A stretch of DNA of 64,000 nt from Vespa crabro (lineage: Eukaryota > Arthropoda > Insecta > Hymenoptera > Vespidae). The stretch covers positions 310,001-374,000 of the forward strand of contig NC_060959.1 in assembly GCF_910589235.1 (NCBI RefSeq), written 5' to 3'. The notes beneath the pieces were generated by a model. That model was given only the letters and a program-made list of their open reading frames with translations, had not been told where the DNA came from and searched no databases. The position numbers and the translations under genes were made by a program. Shown piece by piece: positions 11,786 to 26,617 of this stretch; positions within the stretch are counted from its first letter, which is position 1, and each line of letters starts with the position of its first letter.

Positions 11786-14400
11786 TTGGAATCAAAGTTG
11801 TTAACATTCTTTCATACCGTATATACGATATTTCGCTCATATACACGTATCGTCGAAAAACGAAAAGTTGAAATCTCGTTCAATTACATTGATTTTATAT
11901 TCTATCGATGCAGAATAAAGTATATAACAAGAATATAACGTTTCTACTATGTTTAAATACGCGTTTAAATATGATAATTGTCGAAAAAAGTAATCGACAT
12001 ACGCGAATTTCGGTATATGCTAAGATAAAATAGTGAAATCTTTAATAATACTTGTGCCACAGTTAGAGAAATGTTACCAATTGATTCAGGACATTACATT
12101 TCATAAGATCAAACATCTATTTTATATTGGAATCAATGTTTTTAACATTCTTTCATATCGTATATTCGATTTTCCGCTCATATACGCGTATCGTCGAAAA
12201 ACGAAAACTTGAAATCTCGTTCAATTTCATTGATTTTATATTCTATCGATGCAGAATAAAGAATATAACAAGAATACAACGTTTTTACTATGTTTAAATT
12301 CGCGTTTTCATATGATAATTTTCGAAAAACGTAATCGACATACGCGAATTTCGGTATACGCGAAGATGAAATCGTGAAATCTTTAATAATACTTGTGCCA
12401 AGGTTAGAAAAATGTTACCAATCGATTCAGAACATTGCATTTCATAAGATCAAACATCAATTTTATATTGGAATCAAAGTGTTTAACATTCTTTCATATC
12501 GTATATACGATTTTTCGCTCATATACGCGAATCGTCGAAAAACGAAAACTTTAAATCTCGTTCAATTTCATTGAATTTATATTCTATCGACGCCGAATAA
12601 AGAATATAACAAGAATATAACCTTTTTACTCTGTTTAAATACGCATTTTCATATGGTAATTGTCGAAAAACGTAATCGACATTCGCGAATTTCTGTATAT
12701 GCGAAGAAAAAATCGTGAAAACTTTAATACTTGTGCCACAGTTAGAAAATTGTTACCAATCGATTCAGAACATTGCATTTCATCAGATCAAACATCTATT
12801 TTTTATTGGAATCAAAGTTTTTAACATACTTTCATATCGTATATACGATTTTTTCGCTCATATACGCGTATAGTCGAAAAGCGAAAAGTTGAAATCTCGT
12901 TCAATTTCATTGATTTTATATTCTATCGATGCAGAATAAAGAATATAACAAGAATATAACATTTTTACTATGTTTAAATACGCGTTTTCATATAATAATT
13001 GTCGAAAAACGTAATCGACATACGCGAATTTCGGTATATGCGAAGATAATATCGTGAAATCTTTAATAATACTTGTGCCACAGTTAGAAAATTGTTACCA
13101 ATCGATTCAGAAAATTGCATTTCATCAGATCAAACATCTATTTTTTATTGGAATCGAAGTTTTTAACAGTCTTTCATATCGCATATACGAATTTACGCTC
13201 ATGTAAGCGTATCGTCGAAAAACGAAAAGTTGAAATCTCGTTCAATTTCATTGATTTTATATAATATCGATGCAGAATAAAGAATATAACAAGAAAACAA
13301 CGTTTTTACTATGTTAAAATACGCTTTTTCATATGATAATTCTCGAAAAATGTAATCGACATACGCGAATTTCGGTATATGCGAAGATGAAATCGTGAAA
13401 TCTTTAATAATACTTGTGCCACAGTTATAAAAATGTTACCAATCGATTCAGAACATTGCAGTTCATAAGATCAAACATCAATTTTATATTGGAATAAAAG
13501 TGTTTAACATTCTTTCATATCGTATATACGATTTTTCGCTCATATACGCGAATCGTCGAAAAACGAAAACTTTAAATCTCGTTCAATTTCATTGAATTTA
13601 TATTCTATCGACGCCGAATAAAGAATATAACAAGAATATAACGTTTTTACTATGTTTAAATACGCGCTTTCATATGATAATTGTCGAAAAACCTAATCGA
13701 CATACGCGATTTACGGTATATGCGAAGATAAAACCGTGAAATCTTTAATAATACTTGTGCCAAAGTTATAAAAATGTTACCAATCGCTTCAGAACATTGC
13801 ATTTCATAAGATCTAACATCAATTTTATATTGGAATCAAAGTTTTTAACATTCTTTCATATCGTATATAAGATTTTTCGTTCATATACGCGATTCGTCGA
13901 AAAACGAAAACTTTAAATCTCGTTCAATTACATTGAATTTATATTCTATCGATGCAGAACAAAGAATATAACAAGATTATAACGTTTTTACTATGTTTAA
14001 ATACGCGTTTTCATATGATAATTGTCGAATAACGTAATCGACATACGCGAATTTCGGTATATGCGAAGATAAAATCGTGGAATCTTTAATAATACTTGTG
14101 CCAAAGTTATAAAAATGTTACCAATCGCTTCAGAACATTGCATTTCATAAGATCTAACATCAATTTTATATTGGAATCAAAGTTTTTAACATTCTTTCAT
14201 ATCGTATATAAGATTTTTCGTTCATATACGCGATTCGTCGAAAAACGAAAACTTTAAATCTCGTTCAATTACATTGAATTTATATTCTATCGATGCAGAA
14301 CAAAGAATATAACAAGATTATAACGTTTTTACTATGTTTAAATACGCGTTTTCATATGATAATTGTCGAAAAACGTAATCGACATACGCGAATTTCGGTA
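11786..14400 (+). repeat. Eight-monomer higher-order block, copy B
   Basis: Second copy of 9,060-11,670, offset 2,726 bp. It contains pairs of adjacent, nearly identical monomers around 13,740 and 14,080 (CCAAAGTTATAAAAATG then CAATCGCTTCAG), matching the pair at about 11,030 and 11,370 in copy A. Single-monomer duplication thus preceded the eight-monomer duplication. Confidence 0.85.
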
Positions 14401-17400
14401 TATGCGAAGATAAAATCGTGGAATCTTTAATAATACTTGTGCTACAGTTAGAAAAATGCTACCAATCGATTCTGAACATTGCAATTCATAAGATCAAATA
14501 TCTATTTTATATTGGAATCAAAGTTGTTAATATTCTTTCATATCGTATATACAATTTTTCGCTCATATACGCGTATCGTCGTAAAACGAAAACTTGAAAT
14601 CACGTTCAATTTCATTGATTATATATTCTATCGATGCAGAATAAGAATTTAACAAAAATATAACGTTTTTACTATGTTTAAATACGCGCTTTCATATGAT
14701 AATTGTCGAAAAACCTAATCGACATACGCGAATTACGGTATATGCGAAGATAAAATCGTGAAATTTTTAATAATACTTGTGCCACAGTTATAAAAATTTT
14801 ACCAATCGATTCAGAAAATTGCATTTCATAAGATCAAACATCAATTTTATATTGGAATCAAAGTTTTTAACATTCTCTCATACCGTATATACGATATTTC
14901 GCTCATATACGCGTATCGTCGTAAAACGAAAAGATGAAATCTCGTTCAATTTCATTGATTTTATATTCTATCGATGCAAAATAAAGAATATAACAAGAAA
15001 ATAACGTTTTTACTATGTTTAAATACGCGTTTTCTTATGATAATTGTCGAAAAACGTAATCGACATACGCGAATTTCGGTATATGCGAAGATAAAATCGT
15101 GAAATATTTAATAATACTTGTGCCACTGCTAGAAAAATGTTACCAATCGATTCAAAACATTACATTTCATAAGATCAAACATCTATTTTATATTGGAATC
15201 AAAGTTTTTAAAATTCTTTAAAATCGTATATAAGATTTTTCGCTCATATACACGTATCGTCGAAAAACGAAAAGTTGAAATCTCGTTCAATTTCATTGAT
15301 TTTATATTCTATCGATGCAGAATAAAGAATATAACAAGAATATAACGTTTCTACTATGTTTAAATACGCGTTTAAATATGATAATTGTCGAAAAAAGTAA
15401 TCGACATACGCGAATTTCGGTATATGCTAAGATAAAATCGTGAAATCTTTAATAATACTTGTGCCACAGTTAGAAAATTGTTACCAATCGATTCAGAAAA
15501 TTGCATTTCATCAGATCAAACATCTATTTTTTATTGGAATCGAAGTTTTTAACAGTCTTTCATATCGCATATACGAATTTACGCTCATGTAAGCGTATCG
15601 TCGAAAAACGAAAAGTTGAAATCTCGTTCAATTTCATTGATTTTATATGCTATCGATGCAGAATAAAGAATATAACAAGAAAATAACGTTTTTACTATGT
15701 TTAAATACGCGTTTTCATATGATAATTTTCGAAAAATGTAATCGACATACGCGAATTTCGGTATATGCGAAGATGAAATCGTGAAATCTTTAATAATACT
15801 TGTGCCACAGTTATAAAAATGTTACCAATCGATTCAGAACATTGCAGTTCATAAGATCAAACATCAATTTTATATTGGAATAAAAGTGTTTAACATTCTT
15901 TCATATCGTATATACGATTTTTCGCTCATATACGCGAATCGTCGAAATACGAAAACTTTAAATCTCGTTCAATTTCATTGAATTTATATTCTATCGACGC
16001 CGAATAAAGAATATAACAAGAATATAACGTTTTTACTATGTTTAAATACGCGCTTTCATATGATAATTGTCGAAAAACCTAATCGACATACGCGATTTAC
16101 GGTATATGCGAAGATAAAACCGTGAAATCTTTAATAATACTTGTGCCAAAGTTATAAAAATGTTACCAATCGCTTCAGAACATTGCATTTCATAAGATCT
16201 AACATCAATTTTATATTGGAATCAAAGTTTTTAACATTCTTTCATATCGTATATAAGATTTTTCGTTCATATACGCGATTCGTCGAAAAACGAAAACTTT
16301 AAATCTCGTTCAATTACATTGAATTTATATTCTATCGATGCAGAACAAAGAATATAACAAGATTATAACGTTTTTACTATGTTTAAATACGCGTTTTCAT
16401 ATGATAATTGTCGAAAAACGTAATCGACATACGCGAATTTCGGTATATGCGAAGATAAAATCGTGGAATCTTTAATAATACTTGTGCTACAGTTAGGAAA
16501 ATGCTACCAATCGATTCTGAACATTGCAATTCATAAGATCAAATATCTATTTTATATTGGAATCAAAGTTGTTAATATTCTTTCATATCGTATATACGAT
16601 TTTTCGCTCATATACGCGTATCGTCGTAAAACGAAAACTTGAAATCACGTTCAATTTCATTGATTATATATTCTATCGATGCAGAATAAGAATTTAACAA
16701 CAATATAACGTTTTTACTATGTTTAAATTCGCGCTTTCATATGATAATTGTCGAAAAACCTAATCGACATACGCGAATTACGGTATATGCGAAGATAAAA
16801 TCGTGAAATTTTTAATAATACTTGTGCCACAGTTATAAAAATTTTACCAATCGATTCAGAACATTGCATTTCATAAGAACAAACATCAATTTTATATTGG
16901 AATCAAAGTTTTTAACATTCTCTCATACCGTATATACGATATTTCGCTCATATGCGCGTATCGTCGTAAAACGAAAAGATGAAATCTCGTTCAATTTCAT
17001 TGATTTTATATTCTATCGATGCAAAATAAAGAATATAACAAGAAAATAACGTTTTTACTATGTTTAAATACGCGTTTTCTTATGATAATTGTCGAAAAAC
17101 GTAATCGACATACGCGAATTTCGGTATATGCGAAGATAAAATCGTGAAATCTTTAATAATACTTGTGCTACAGTTAGAAAAATGCTACAAATCGATTCTG
17201 AACATTGCAATTCATAAGATCAAATATCTATTTTATTTTGGAATCAAAGTTGTTAACATTCTTTCATACCGTATATACGATATTTCGCTCATATACACGT
17301 ATCGTCGAAAAACGAAAAGTTGAAATCTCGTTCAATTTCATTGATTTTATATGCTATCGATGCAGAATAAAGAATATAACAAGAAAATAACGTTTTTACT

Positions 17401-19923
17401 ATGTTTAAATACGCGTTTTCATATGATAATTTTCGAAAAATGTAATCGACATACGCGAATTTCGGTATATGCGAAGATGAAATCGTGAAATCTTTAATAA
17501 TACTTGTGCCACAGTTATAAAAATGTTACCAATCGATTCAGAACATTGCAGTTCATAAGATCAAACATCAATTTTATATTGGAATCGACGTTTTTAACAT
17601 TCTTTCATATCGTATATACGATTTTTCGCTCATATACGCGTATCGTCCAAAAACGAAAAGTTGAAATCTCGTTCAATTTCATTGATTTTATATTCTATCG
17701 ATGCAGAACAAAGAATATAGCATGGATATAACGTTTTTACTATGTTTAAATACGCGTTTTCATATGATAATTGTCGAAAAACGTAATCGACATACGCGAA
17801 TTTCGGTTTATGCGAAGATAAAATCGTGAAATCTTTAATAATACTTGTGCCACAGTTAGAAAAATGTTACCAATCGATTCAGGACATTGCATTTCATAAG
17901 ATTAAACATCTATTTTATATTGGAATCAATGTTTTTAACATTCTTTCATATCGTATATACGATTTTCCGCTCATATTCGCGTATCGTCGAAAAACGAAAA
18001 GTTGAAATCTCGTTCAATTTCATTGATTTTATATTCTATCGATGCAGAATAAAGAATATAACAAGAATACAACATTTTTACTATGTTTAAATACGCGTTT
18101 TCATATGATAATTGTCGAAAAATGTAATCGACATACGCGAATTTCGGTATATGCGAAGATGAAATCGTGAAATCTTTAATAATACTTGTGCCACAGTTAT
18201 AAAAATGTTACCAATCGTTTCAGAACATTGCATTTCATGAGATCAAACATCAATTTTATATTGGAATCAAAGTGTTTAACATTCTTTCATATCGTATATA
18301 CGATTTTTCGCTCATATACGCGAATCGTCGAAAAACGAATACTTTAAATCTCGTTCAATTTCATTTAATTTATATTCTATCGACGCCGAATAAAGAATAT
18401 AACAAGAATATAACCTTTTTACTCTGTTTAAATACGCATTTTCATATGGTAATTGTCGAAAAACGTAATCGACATTCGCGAATTTCTGTATATGCGAAGA
18501 TAAAATCGTGAAAACTTTAATACTTGTGCCACAGTTAGAAAATTGTTACCAATCGATTCAGAACATTGCATTTCATCAGATCAAACATCTATTTTTTATT
18601 GGAATCAAAGTTTTTAACATACTTTCATATCGTATATACGATGTTTTCGCTCATATACGCGTATCGTCGAAAAGCGAAAAGTTGAAATCTCGTTCAATTT
18701 CATTGATTTTATATTCTATCGATGCAGAATAAAGTATATAACAAGAATATAACATTTTTACTATGTTTAAATACGCGTTTTCATATAATAATTGTCGAAA
18801 AACGTAATCGACATACGCGGATTTCGGTATATGCGAAGATAAAATCGTGAAATCTTTAATAATACTTGTGCCACAGTTAGAAAATTATTACCAATCGATT
18901 CAGAAAATTGCATTTCATCAGATCAAACGTCTATTTTTTATTGGAATCAAAGTTATTAACAGTCTTTCATATCGCATATACGAATTTACGCTCATATACG
19001 CGTATCGTCGAAAAACGAAAAGTTGAAATCTCGTTCAATTTCATTGATTTTATATGCTATCGATGCAGAATAAAGAATATAACAAGAAAATAACGTTTTT
19101 ACTATGTTTAAATACGCGTTTTCATATGATAATTTTCGAAAAATGTAATCGACATACGCGAATTTCGGTATATGCGAAGATGAAATCGTGAAATCTTTAA
19201 TAATACTTGTGCCACAGTTATAAAAATGTTACCAATCGATTCAGAACATTGCATTTCATAAGATCAAACATCAATTTTATATTGGAATCAAAGTGTTTAA
19301 CATTCTTTCTTATCGTATATACGATTTTTCGCTCATATACGCGAATCGTCGAAAAACGAAAACTTTAAATCTCGTTCAATTTCATTGAATTTATATTCTA
19401 TCGACGCCGAATAAAGAATATAACAAGAATATAACGTTTTTACTATGTTTAAATACGCGCTTTCATATGATAATTGTCGAAAAACCTAATCGACATACGC
19501 GATTTACGGTATATGCGAAGATAAAACCGTGAAATCTTTAATAATACTTGTGCCAAAGTTAAAAAATGTTACCAATCGATTCAGAACATTGCATTTCATA
19601 AGATCTAACATCAATTTTATATTGGAATCAAAGTTTTTAACGTTCTTTCATATCGTATATACGATTTTTCGTTCATATACGCGAATCGTCGAAAAATGAA
19701 AACTTTAAATCTCGTTCAATTACATTGAATTTATATTCTGTCGACGCCGAATAAAGAATATAACAAGAATATAACATTTTTACTATGTTTAAATACGCGT
19801 TTTCATATGATAATTATCGAAAAAATAATCGACATACGCGAATTTTGGTATATGCGAAGATAAAATCGTGAAATCTTTAATAATACTCGTGCCACTGTTA
19901 GAAAAATGTTACCAATCGATTCA

Positions 19924-22900
19924 GAACATTGAATTTCATAAGATCAAACTCTATTTTATATTGGTATCAAAGTCTTTAACATTCTTTCATACCGTATATA
20001 CGATATTTCGCTCATATACGCGTATCGTCGAAAAACGAAAAGTTGAAATCTCGTTCAATTTCATTGATTTTAGATTGTATCGATGCAGAATAAAGAATAT
20101 AATAAGAATATATCGTTTTTACTGTGTTTTTAATACGCGTTTTCTTATGATAATTGTCGAAAAAACTAATCGACATACGTGAATTTCGGTATATGCGAAG
20201 ATAAAATCGTGAAATCTTTAATAATACTTGTGCCACTGTTAGAAAAATGTTACCAATCGATTCAGAACATTGCATTCCATAAGATCAAACACCTATTTCT
20301 TATTGGAAACAAAGTTTTTATCATTATTTCATATCGTATATACGATTTTTCGCTCACATACGCGTATCGTCGAAAAACGAAAAGCTGAAATCTCGTTCAA
20401 TTTCATTGATTTTATATTCTATCGATGCAGAACAAAGAATATAACAAGATTATAACGTTTTTACTATGTTTAAATACGCGTTTTCATATGATAATTTTCG
20501 AAAAACGTAATCGACATACGCGAATTTCGGTATATGCGAAGATAAAATCGTGAAATCTTTAATAATACTTGTGCTACAGTTAGAAAAATGCTACAAATCG
20601 ATTCTGAACATTGCAATTCATAAGATCAAATATCTATTTTATTTTGGAATCAAAGTTGTTAACATTCTTTCATACCGTATATACGATATTTCGCTCATAT
20701 ACACGTATCGTCGAAAAACGAAAAGTTGAAATCTCGTTCAATTACATTGATTTTATATTCTATCGATGCAGAATAAAGAATATAACAAGAATATAACGTT
20801 TCTACTATGTTTAAATACGCGTTTAAATATGATAATTGTCGAAAAAAGTAATCGACATACGCGAATTTCGGTATATGCTAAGATAAAATCGTGAAATCTT
20901 TAATAATACTTGTGCCACAGTTAGAGAAATGTTACCAATTGATTCAGGACATTGCATTTCATAAGATCAAACATCTATTTTATATTGGAATCAATGTTTT
21001 TAACATTCTTTCATATCGTATATTCGATTTTCCGCTCATATACGCGTATCGTCGAAAAACGAAAACTTGAAATCTCGTTCAATTTCATTGATTTTATATT
21101 CTATCGATGCAGAATAAAGAATATAACAAGAATACAACGTTTTTACTATGTTTAAATACGCGTTTTCATATGATAATTTTCGAAAAACGTAATCGACATA
21201 CGCGAATTTCGGTATACGCGAAGATGAAATCGTGAAATCTTTAATAATACTTGTGCCAAGGTTAGAAAAATGTTACCAATCGATTCAGAACATTGCATTT
21301 CATAAGATCAAACATCAATTTTATATTGGAATCAAAGTGTTTAACATTCATTCATATCGTATATACGATTTTTCGCTCATATACGCGAATCGTCGAAAAA
21401 CGAAAACTTTAAATCTCGTTCAATTTCATTGAATTTATATTCTATCGACGCCGAATAAAGAATATAACAAGAATATAACCTTTTTACTCTGTTTAAATAC
21501 GCATTTTCATATGGTAATTGTCGAAAAACGTAATCGACATTCGCGAATTTCTGTATATGCGAAGAAAAAATCGTGAAAACTTTAATACTTGTGCCACAGT
21601 TAGAAAATTGTTACCAATCGATTCAGAACATTGCATTTCATCAGATCAACATCTATTTTTTATTGGAATCAAAGTTTTTAACATACTTTCATATCGTATA
21701 TACGATTTTTTCGCTCATATACGCGTATCGTCGAAAAGCGAAAAGTTGAAATCTCGTTCAATTTCATTGATTTTATATTCTATCGATGCAGAATAAAGAA
21801 TATAACAAGAATATAACATTTTTACTATGTTTAAATACGCGTTTTCATATAATAATTGTCGAAAAACGTAATCGACATACGCGAATTTCGGTATATGCGA
21901 AGATAAAATCGTGAAATCTTTAATAATACTTGTGCCACAGTTAGAAAATTGTTACCAATCGATTCAGAAAATTGCATTTCATCAGATCAAACATCTATTT
22001 TTTATTGGAATCGAAGTTTTTAACAGTCTTTCATATCGCATATACGAATTTACGCTCATGTAAGCGTATCGTCGAAAAACGAAAAGTTGAAATCTCGTTC
22101 AATTTCATTGATTTTATATGCTATCGATGCAGAATAAAGAATATAACAAGAAAATAACGTTTTTACTATGTTTAAATACGCGTTTTCATATGATAATTTT
22201 CGAAAAATGTAATCGACATACGCGAATTTCGGTATATGCGAAGATGAAATCGTGAAATCTTTAATAATACTTGTGCCACAGTTATAAAAATGTTACCAAT
22301 CGATTCAGAACATTGCAGTACATAAGATCAAACATCAATTTTATATTGGAATAAAAGTGTTTAACATTCTTTCATATCGTATATACGATTTTTCGCTCAT
22401 ATACGCGAATCGTCGAAAAACGAAAACTTTAAATCTCGTTCAATTTCATTGAATTTATATTCTATCGACGCCGAATAAAGAATATAACAAGAATATAACG
22501 TTTTTACTATGTTTAAATACGCGCTTTCATATGATAATTGTCGAAAGACCTAATCGACATACGCGATTTACGGTATATGCGAAGATAAAACCGTGAAATC
22601 TTTAATAATACTTGTGCCAAAGTTATAAAAATGTTACCAATCGCTTCAGAATATTGCATTTCATAAGATCTAACATCAATTTTATATTGGAATCAAAGTT
22701 TTTAACATTCTTTCATATCGTATATAAGATTTTTCGTTCATATACGCGATTCGTCGAAAAACGAAAACTTTAAATCTCGTTCAATTACATTGAATTTATA
22801 TTCTATCGATGCAGAACAAAGAATATAACAAGATTATAACGTTTTTACTATGTTTAAATACGCGTTTTCATATGATAATTGTCGAAAAACGTAATCGACA

Positions 22901-22950
22901 TACGCGAATTTCGGTATATGCGAAGATAAAATCGTGGAATCTTTAATAAT
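19924..22950 (+). repeat. Long-range ~3 kb match, copy B
   Basis: Partner of 8,340-11,365. Just upstream, about 19,456-20,076 instead matches about 720-1,340 (offset near 18,736 bp, 55 monomers), sharing CCAAAGTTAAAAAATG, TCTGTCGACGCCG and AATACTCGTGCCACTG. The segment is therefore a mosaic of two earlier arrangements, with a switch in the monomer at about 20,000. Confidence 0.8.
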
Positions 22951-25900
22951 ACTTGTGCTACAGTTAGAAAAATGCTACCAATCGATTCTGAACATTGCAA
23001 TTCATAAGATCAAATATCTATTTTATATTGGAATCAAAGTTGTTAATATTCTTTCATATCGTATATACGATTTTTCGCTCATATACGCGTATCGTCGTAA
23101 AACGAAAACTTGAAATCACGTTCAATTTCATTGATTATATATTCTATCGATGCAGAATAAGAATTTAACAAAAATATAACGTTTTTACTATGTTTAAATA
23201 CGCGCTTTCATATGATAATTGTCGAAAAACCTAATCGACATACGCGAATTACGGTATATGCGAAGATAAAATCGTGAAATTTTTAATAATACTTGTGCCA
23301 CAGTTATAAAAATTTTACCAATCGATTCAGAACATTGCATTTCATAAGATCAAACATCAATTTTATATTGGAATCAAAGTTTTTAACATTCTCTCATACC
23401 GTATATACGATATTTCGCTCATATACGCGTATCGTCGTAAAACGAAAAGATGAAATCTCGTTCAATTTCATTGATTTTATATTCTATCGATGCAAAATAA
23501 AGAATATAACAAGAAAATAACGTTTTTACTATGTTTAAATACGCGTTTTCTTATGATAATTGTGGAAAAACGTAATCGACATACGCGAATTTCGGTATAT
23601 GCGAAGATAAAATCGTGAAATATTTAATAATACTTGTGCCACTGCTAGAAAAATGTTACCAATCGATTCAGAACAATGCATTTCATAAGATCAAACATCT
23701 ATTTTATATTGGAATCAAAGTTTTTAACAATCTTTCATACCGTATATACGATTTTGCGCACGTATATGCGTATCGTCGAAAAACGAAAAGTTGAAATCTC
23801 GATCGATTTCATTGATTTTATATTCTATCGATGCAGAATAAAGAATATAACAAGAATATAACGTTTTTACTATGTTTAAATACGCGCTTTCATATGATAA
23901 TTGTCGAAAAACCTAATCGACATACGCGATTTACGGTATATGCGAAGATAAAACCGTGAAATCTTTAATAATACTTGTGCCAAAGTTATAAAAATGTTAC
24001 CAATCGCTTCAGAACATTGCATTTCATAAGATCTAACATCAATTTTATATTGGAATCAAAGTTTTTAACATTCTTTCATATCGTATATAAGATTTTTCGT
24101 TCATATACGCGATTCGTCGAAAAACGAAAACTTTAAATCTCGTTCAATTACATTGAATTTAAATTCTATCGATGCAGAACAAAGAATATAACAAGATTAT
24201 AACGTTTTTACTATGTTTAAATACGCGTTTTCATATGATAATTGTCGAAAAACGTAATCGACATACGCGAATTTCGGTATATGCGAAGATAAAATCGTGG
24301 AATCTTTAATAATACTTGTGCTACAGTTAGAAAAATGCTACCAATCGATTCTGAACATTGCAATTCATAAGATCAAATATCTATTTTATATTGGAATCAA
24401 AGTTGTTAATATTCTTTCATATCGTATATACGATTTTTCGCTCATATACGCGTATCGTCGTAAAACGAAAACTTGAAATCACGTTCAATTTCATTGATTA
24501 TATATTCTATCGATGCAGAATAAGAATTTAACAAAAATATAACGTTTTTACTATGTTTAAATACGCGCTTTCATATGATAATTGTCGAAAAACCTAATCG
24601 ACATACGCGAATTACAGTATATGCGAAGATAAAATCGTGAAATTTTTAATAATACTTGTGCCACAGTTATAAAAATTTTACCAATCGATTCAGAACATTG
24701 CATTTCATAAGAACAAACATCAATTTTATATTGGAATCAAAGTTTTTAACATTCTCTCATACCGTATATACGATATTTCGCTCATATACGCGTATCGTCG
24801 TAAAACGAAAAGATGAAATCTCGTTCAATTTCATTGATTTTATATTCTATCGATGCAGAATAAAGAATATAACAAGAATATAACGTTTCTACTATGTTTA
24901 AATACGCGTTTAAATATGATAATTGTCGAAAAAAGTAATCGACATACGCGAATTTCGGTATATGCTAAGATAAAATCGTGAAATCTTTAATAATACTTGT
25001 GCCACAGTTAGAGAAATGTTACCAATTGATTCAGGACATTGCATTTCATAAGATCAAACATCTATTTTATATTGGAATCAATGTTTTTAACATTCTTTCA
25101 TATCTTATATTCGATTTTCCGCTCATATACGCGTACCGTCGAAAAACGATAACTTGAAATCACGTTCAATTTCATTGATTATATATTCTATCGATGCAGA
25201 ATAAGAATTTAACAAAAATATAACGTTTTTACTATGTTTAAATACGCGCTTTCATATGATAATTGTCGAAAAACCTAATCGACATACGCGAATTACGGTA
25301 TATGCGAAGATAAAATCGTGAAATCTTTAATAATACTTGTGCCACAGTTAGAAAAATGTTACCAAACGATTCAGAACATTGCATTTCATAAGATCAAACA
25401 TCAATTTTATATTGGAATCAAACTGTTTAACATTCTTTCATATCGTATATACGATTTTTCGCTCATATACGCGAATCGTCGAAAAACGAAAACTTTAAAT
25501 CTCGTTCAATTTCATTGAATTTATATTCTATCGACGCCGAATAAAGAATATAACAAGAATATAACGTTTTTACTATGTTTAAATACGCGTTTTCATATGA
25601 TAATTATCCAAAAAATAATCGACAAACGCGAATTTCGGTATATGCGAAGATAAAATCGTGAAATCTTTAATAATACTTGTGCCACGGTTAGAATAATATT
25701 ACCAATCGATTCAGAACATTGAATTTCAAAAGATCAAACTCTATTTTATATTGGTATCAAAGTTTTTAACATTCTTTCATACCGTATATACGATTTATCG
25801 CTCATATACGCGAATCGTCGTAAAACGAAAAGTTGAAATCTCGTTCAATTTCATTAATTTTATATTCTATTCATGCAGAATAAGAATATAACAAAAATAT

Positions 25901-26617
25901 AACGTTTTTACTATGTTCAAATACAAGCTTTCATATGATAATTGTCGAAAAACTTAATCGACATACGCGAATTTCGGTATATGCGAAGATTAAATCGTGA
26001 AATCTTTAATAATACTTGTGCCACAGTTAGAAAAATATTACCAATCGATTCAGGACATTGCATTTCAAAAGATCAAACATCTATTTTATATTGGAATCAA
26101 TGTTTTTAACATTCTTTCATATCGTATATACGATTTTTCGCTCATATACGCGTATCGTCGAAAAACGACTAGTTGAAATCTCGTTCAATTTCATTGATTT
26201 TATATTCTATCGATGCAGAATAAAGAATATAACAAGAAAATAACGTTTTTACTAGGTTTAAATACGTGTTTTCATATGATAATTTTCGAAACACGTAATC
26301 GACATACGCGAATTTCGGTATATGCGAAGATAAAATCGTGAAATCTTTAATAATACTTGTGCCACAGTTAGAAAAATGTTACCAATCGATTCAGAATATT
26401 GCATTTCATAAGATCAAACATCTATTTTATATTGGAATCGAAGTTTTTAACATTCTTTCATATCGTATATACGATTTTTCGCTCATATACGCGTATCGTC
26501 GAAAAACGAAAAGTTGAAATCTCGTTCAATTTCATTGATATTATATTCTATCGATGCAGAACAAAGAATATAGCATGAATATAACGTTTTTACTATGTTT
26601 AAATACGCGTTTTCATA
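22873..26617 (+). repeat. Eleven-monomer higher-order block (3,745 bp), copy A
   Basis: Directly followed by a nearly identical copy at 26,618-30,362. Equivalent points include 23,293/27,038, 23,676/27,421, 24,656/28,401, 25,318/29,063 and 26,058/29,803, all 3,745 bp apart. The only differences I saw are TTATCCAAAA (about 25,605) against TTATCGAAAA, and GTTTTTACTA (about 26,586) against GTTTCTACTA (about 30,331). Inside the block, the three-monomer motif around 23,293 recurs at 24,656 (offset 1,363 bp), so the block is itself internally duplicated. The breakpoint position is approximate because the flanks are also satellite. Confidence 0.9.
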
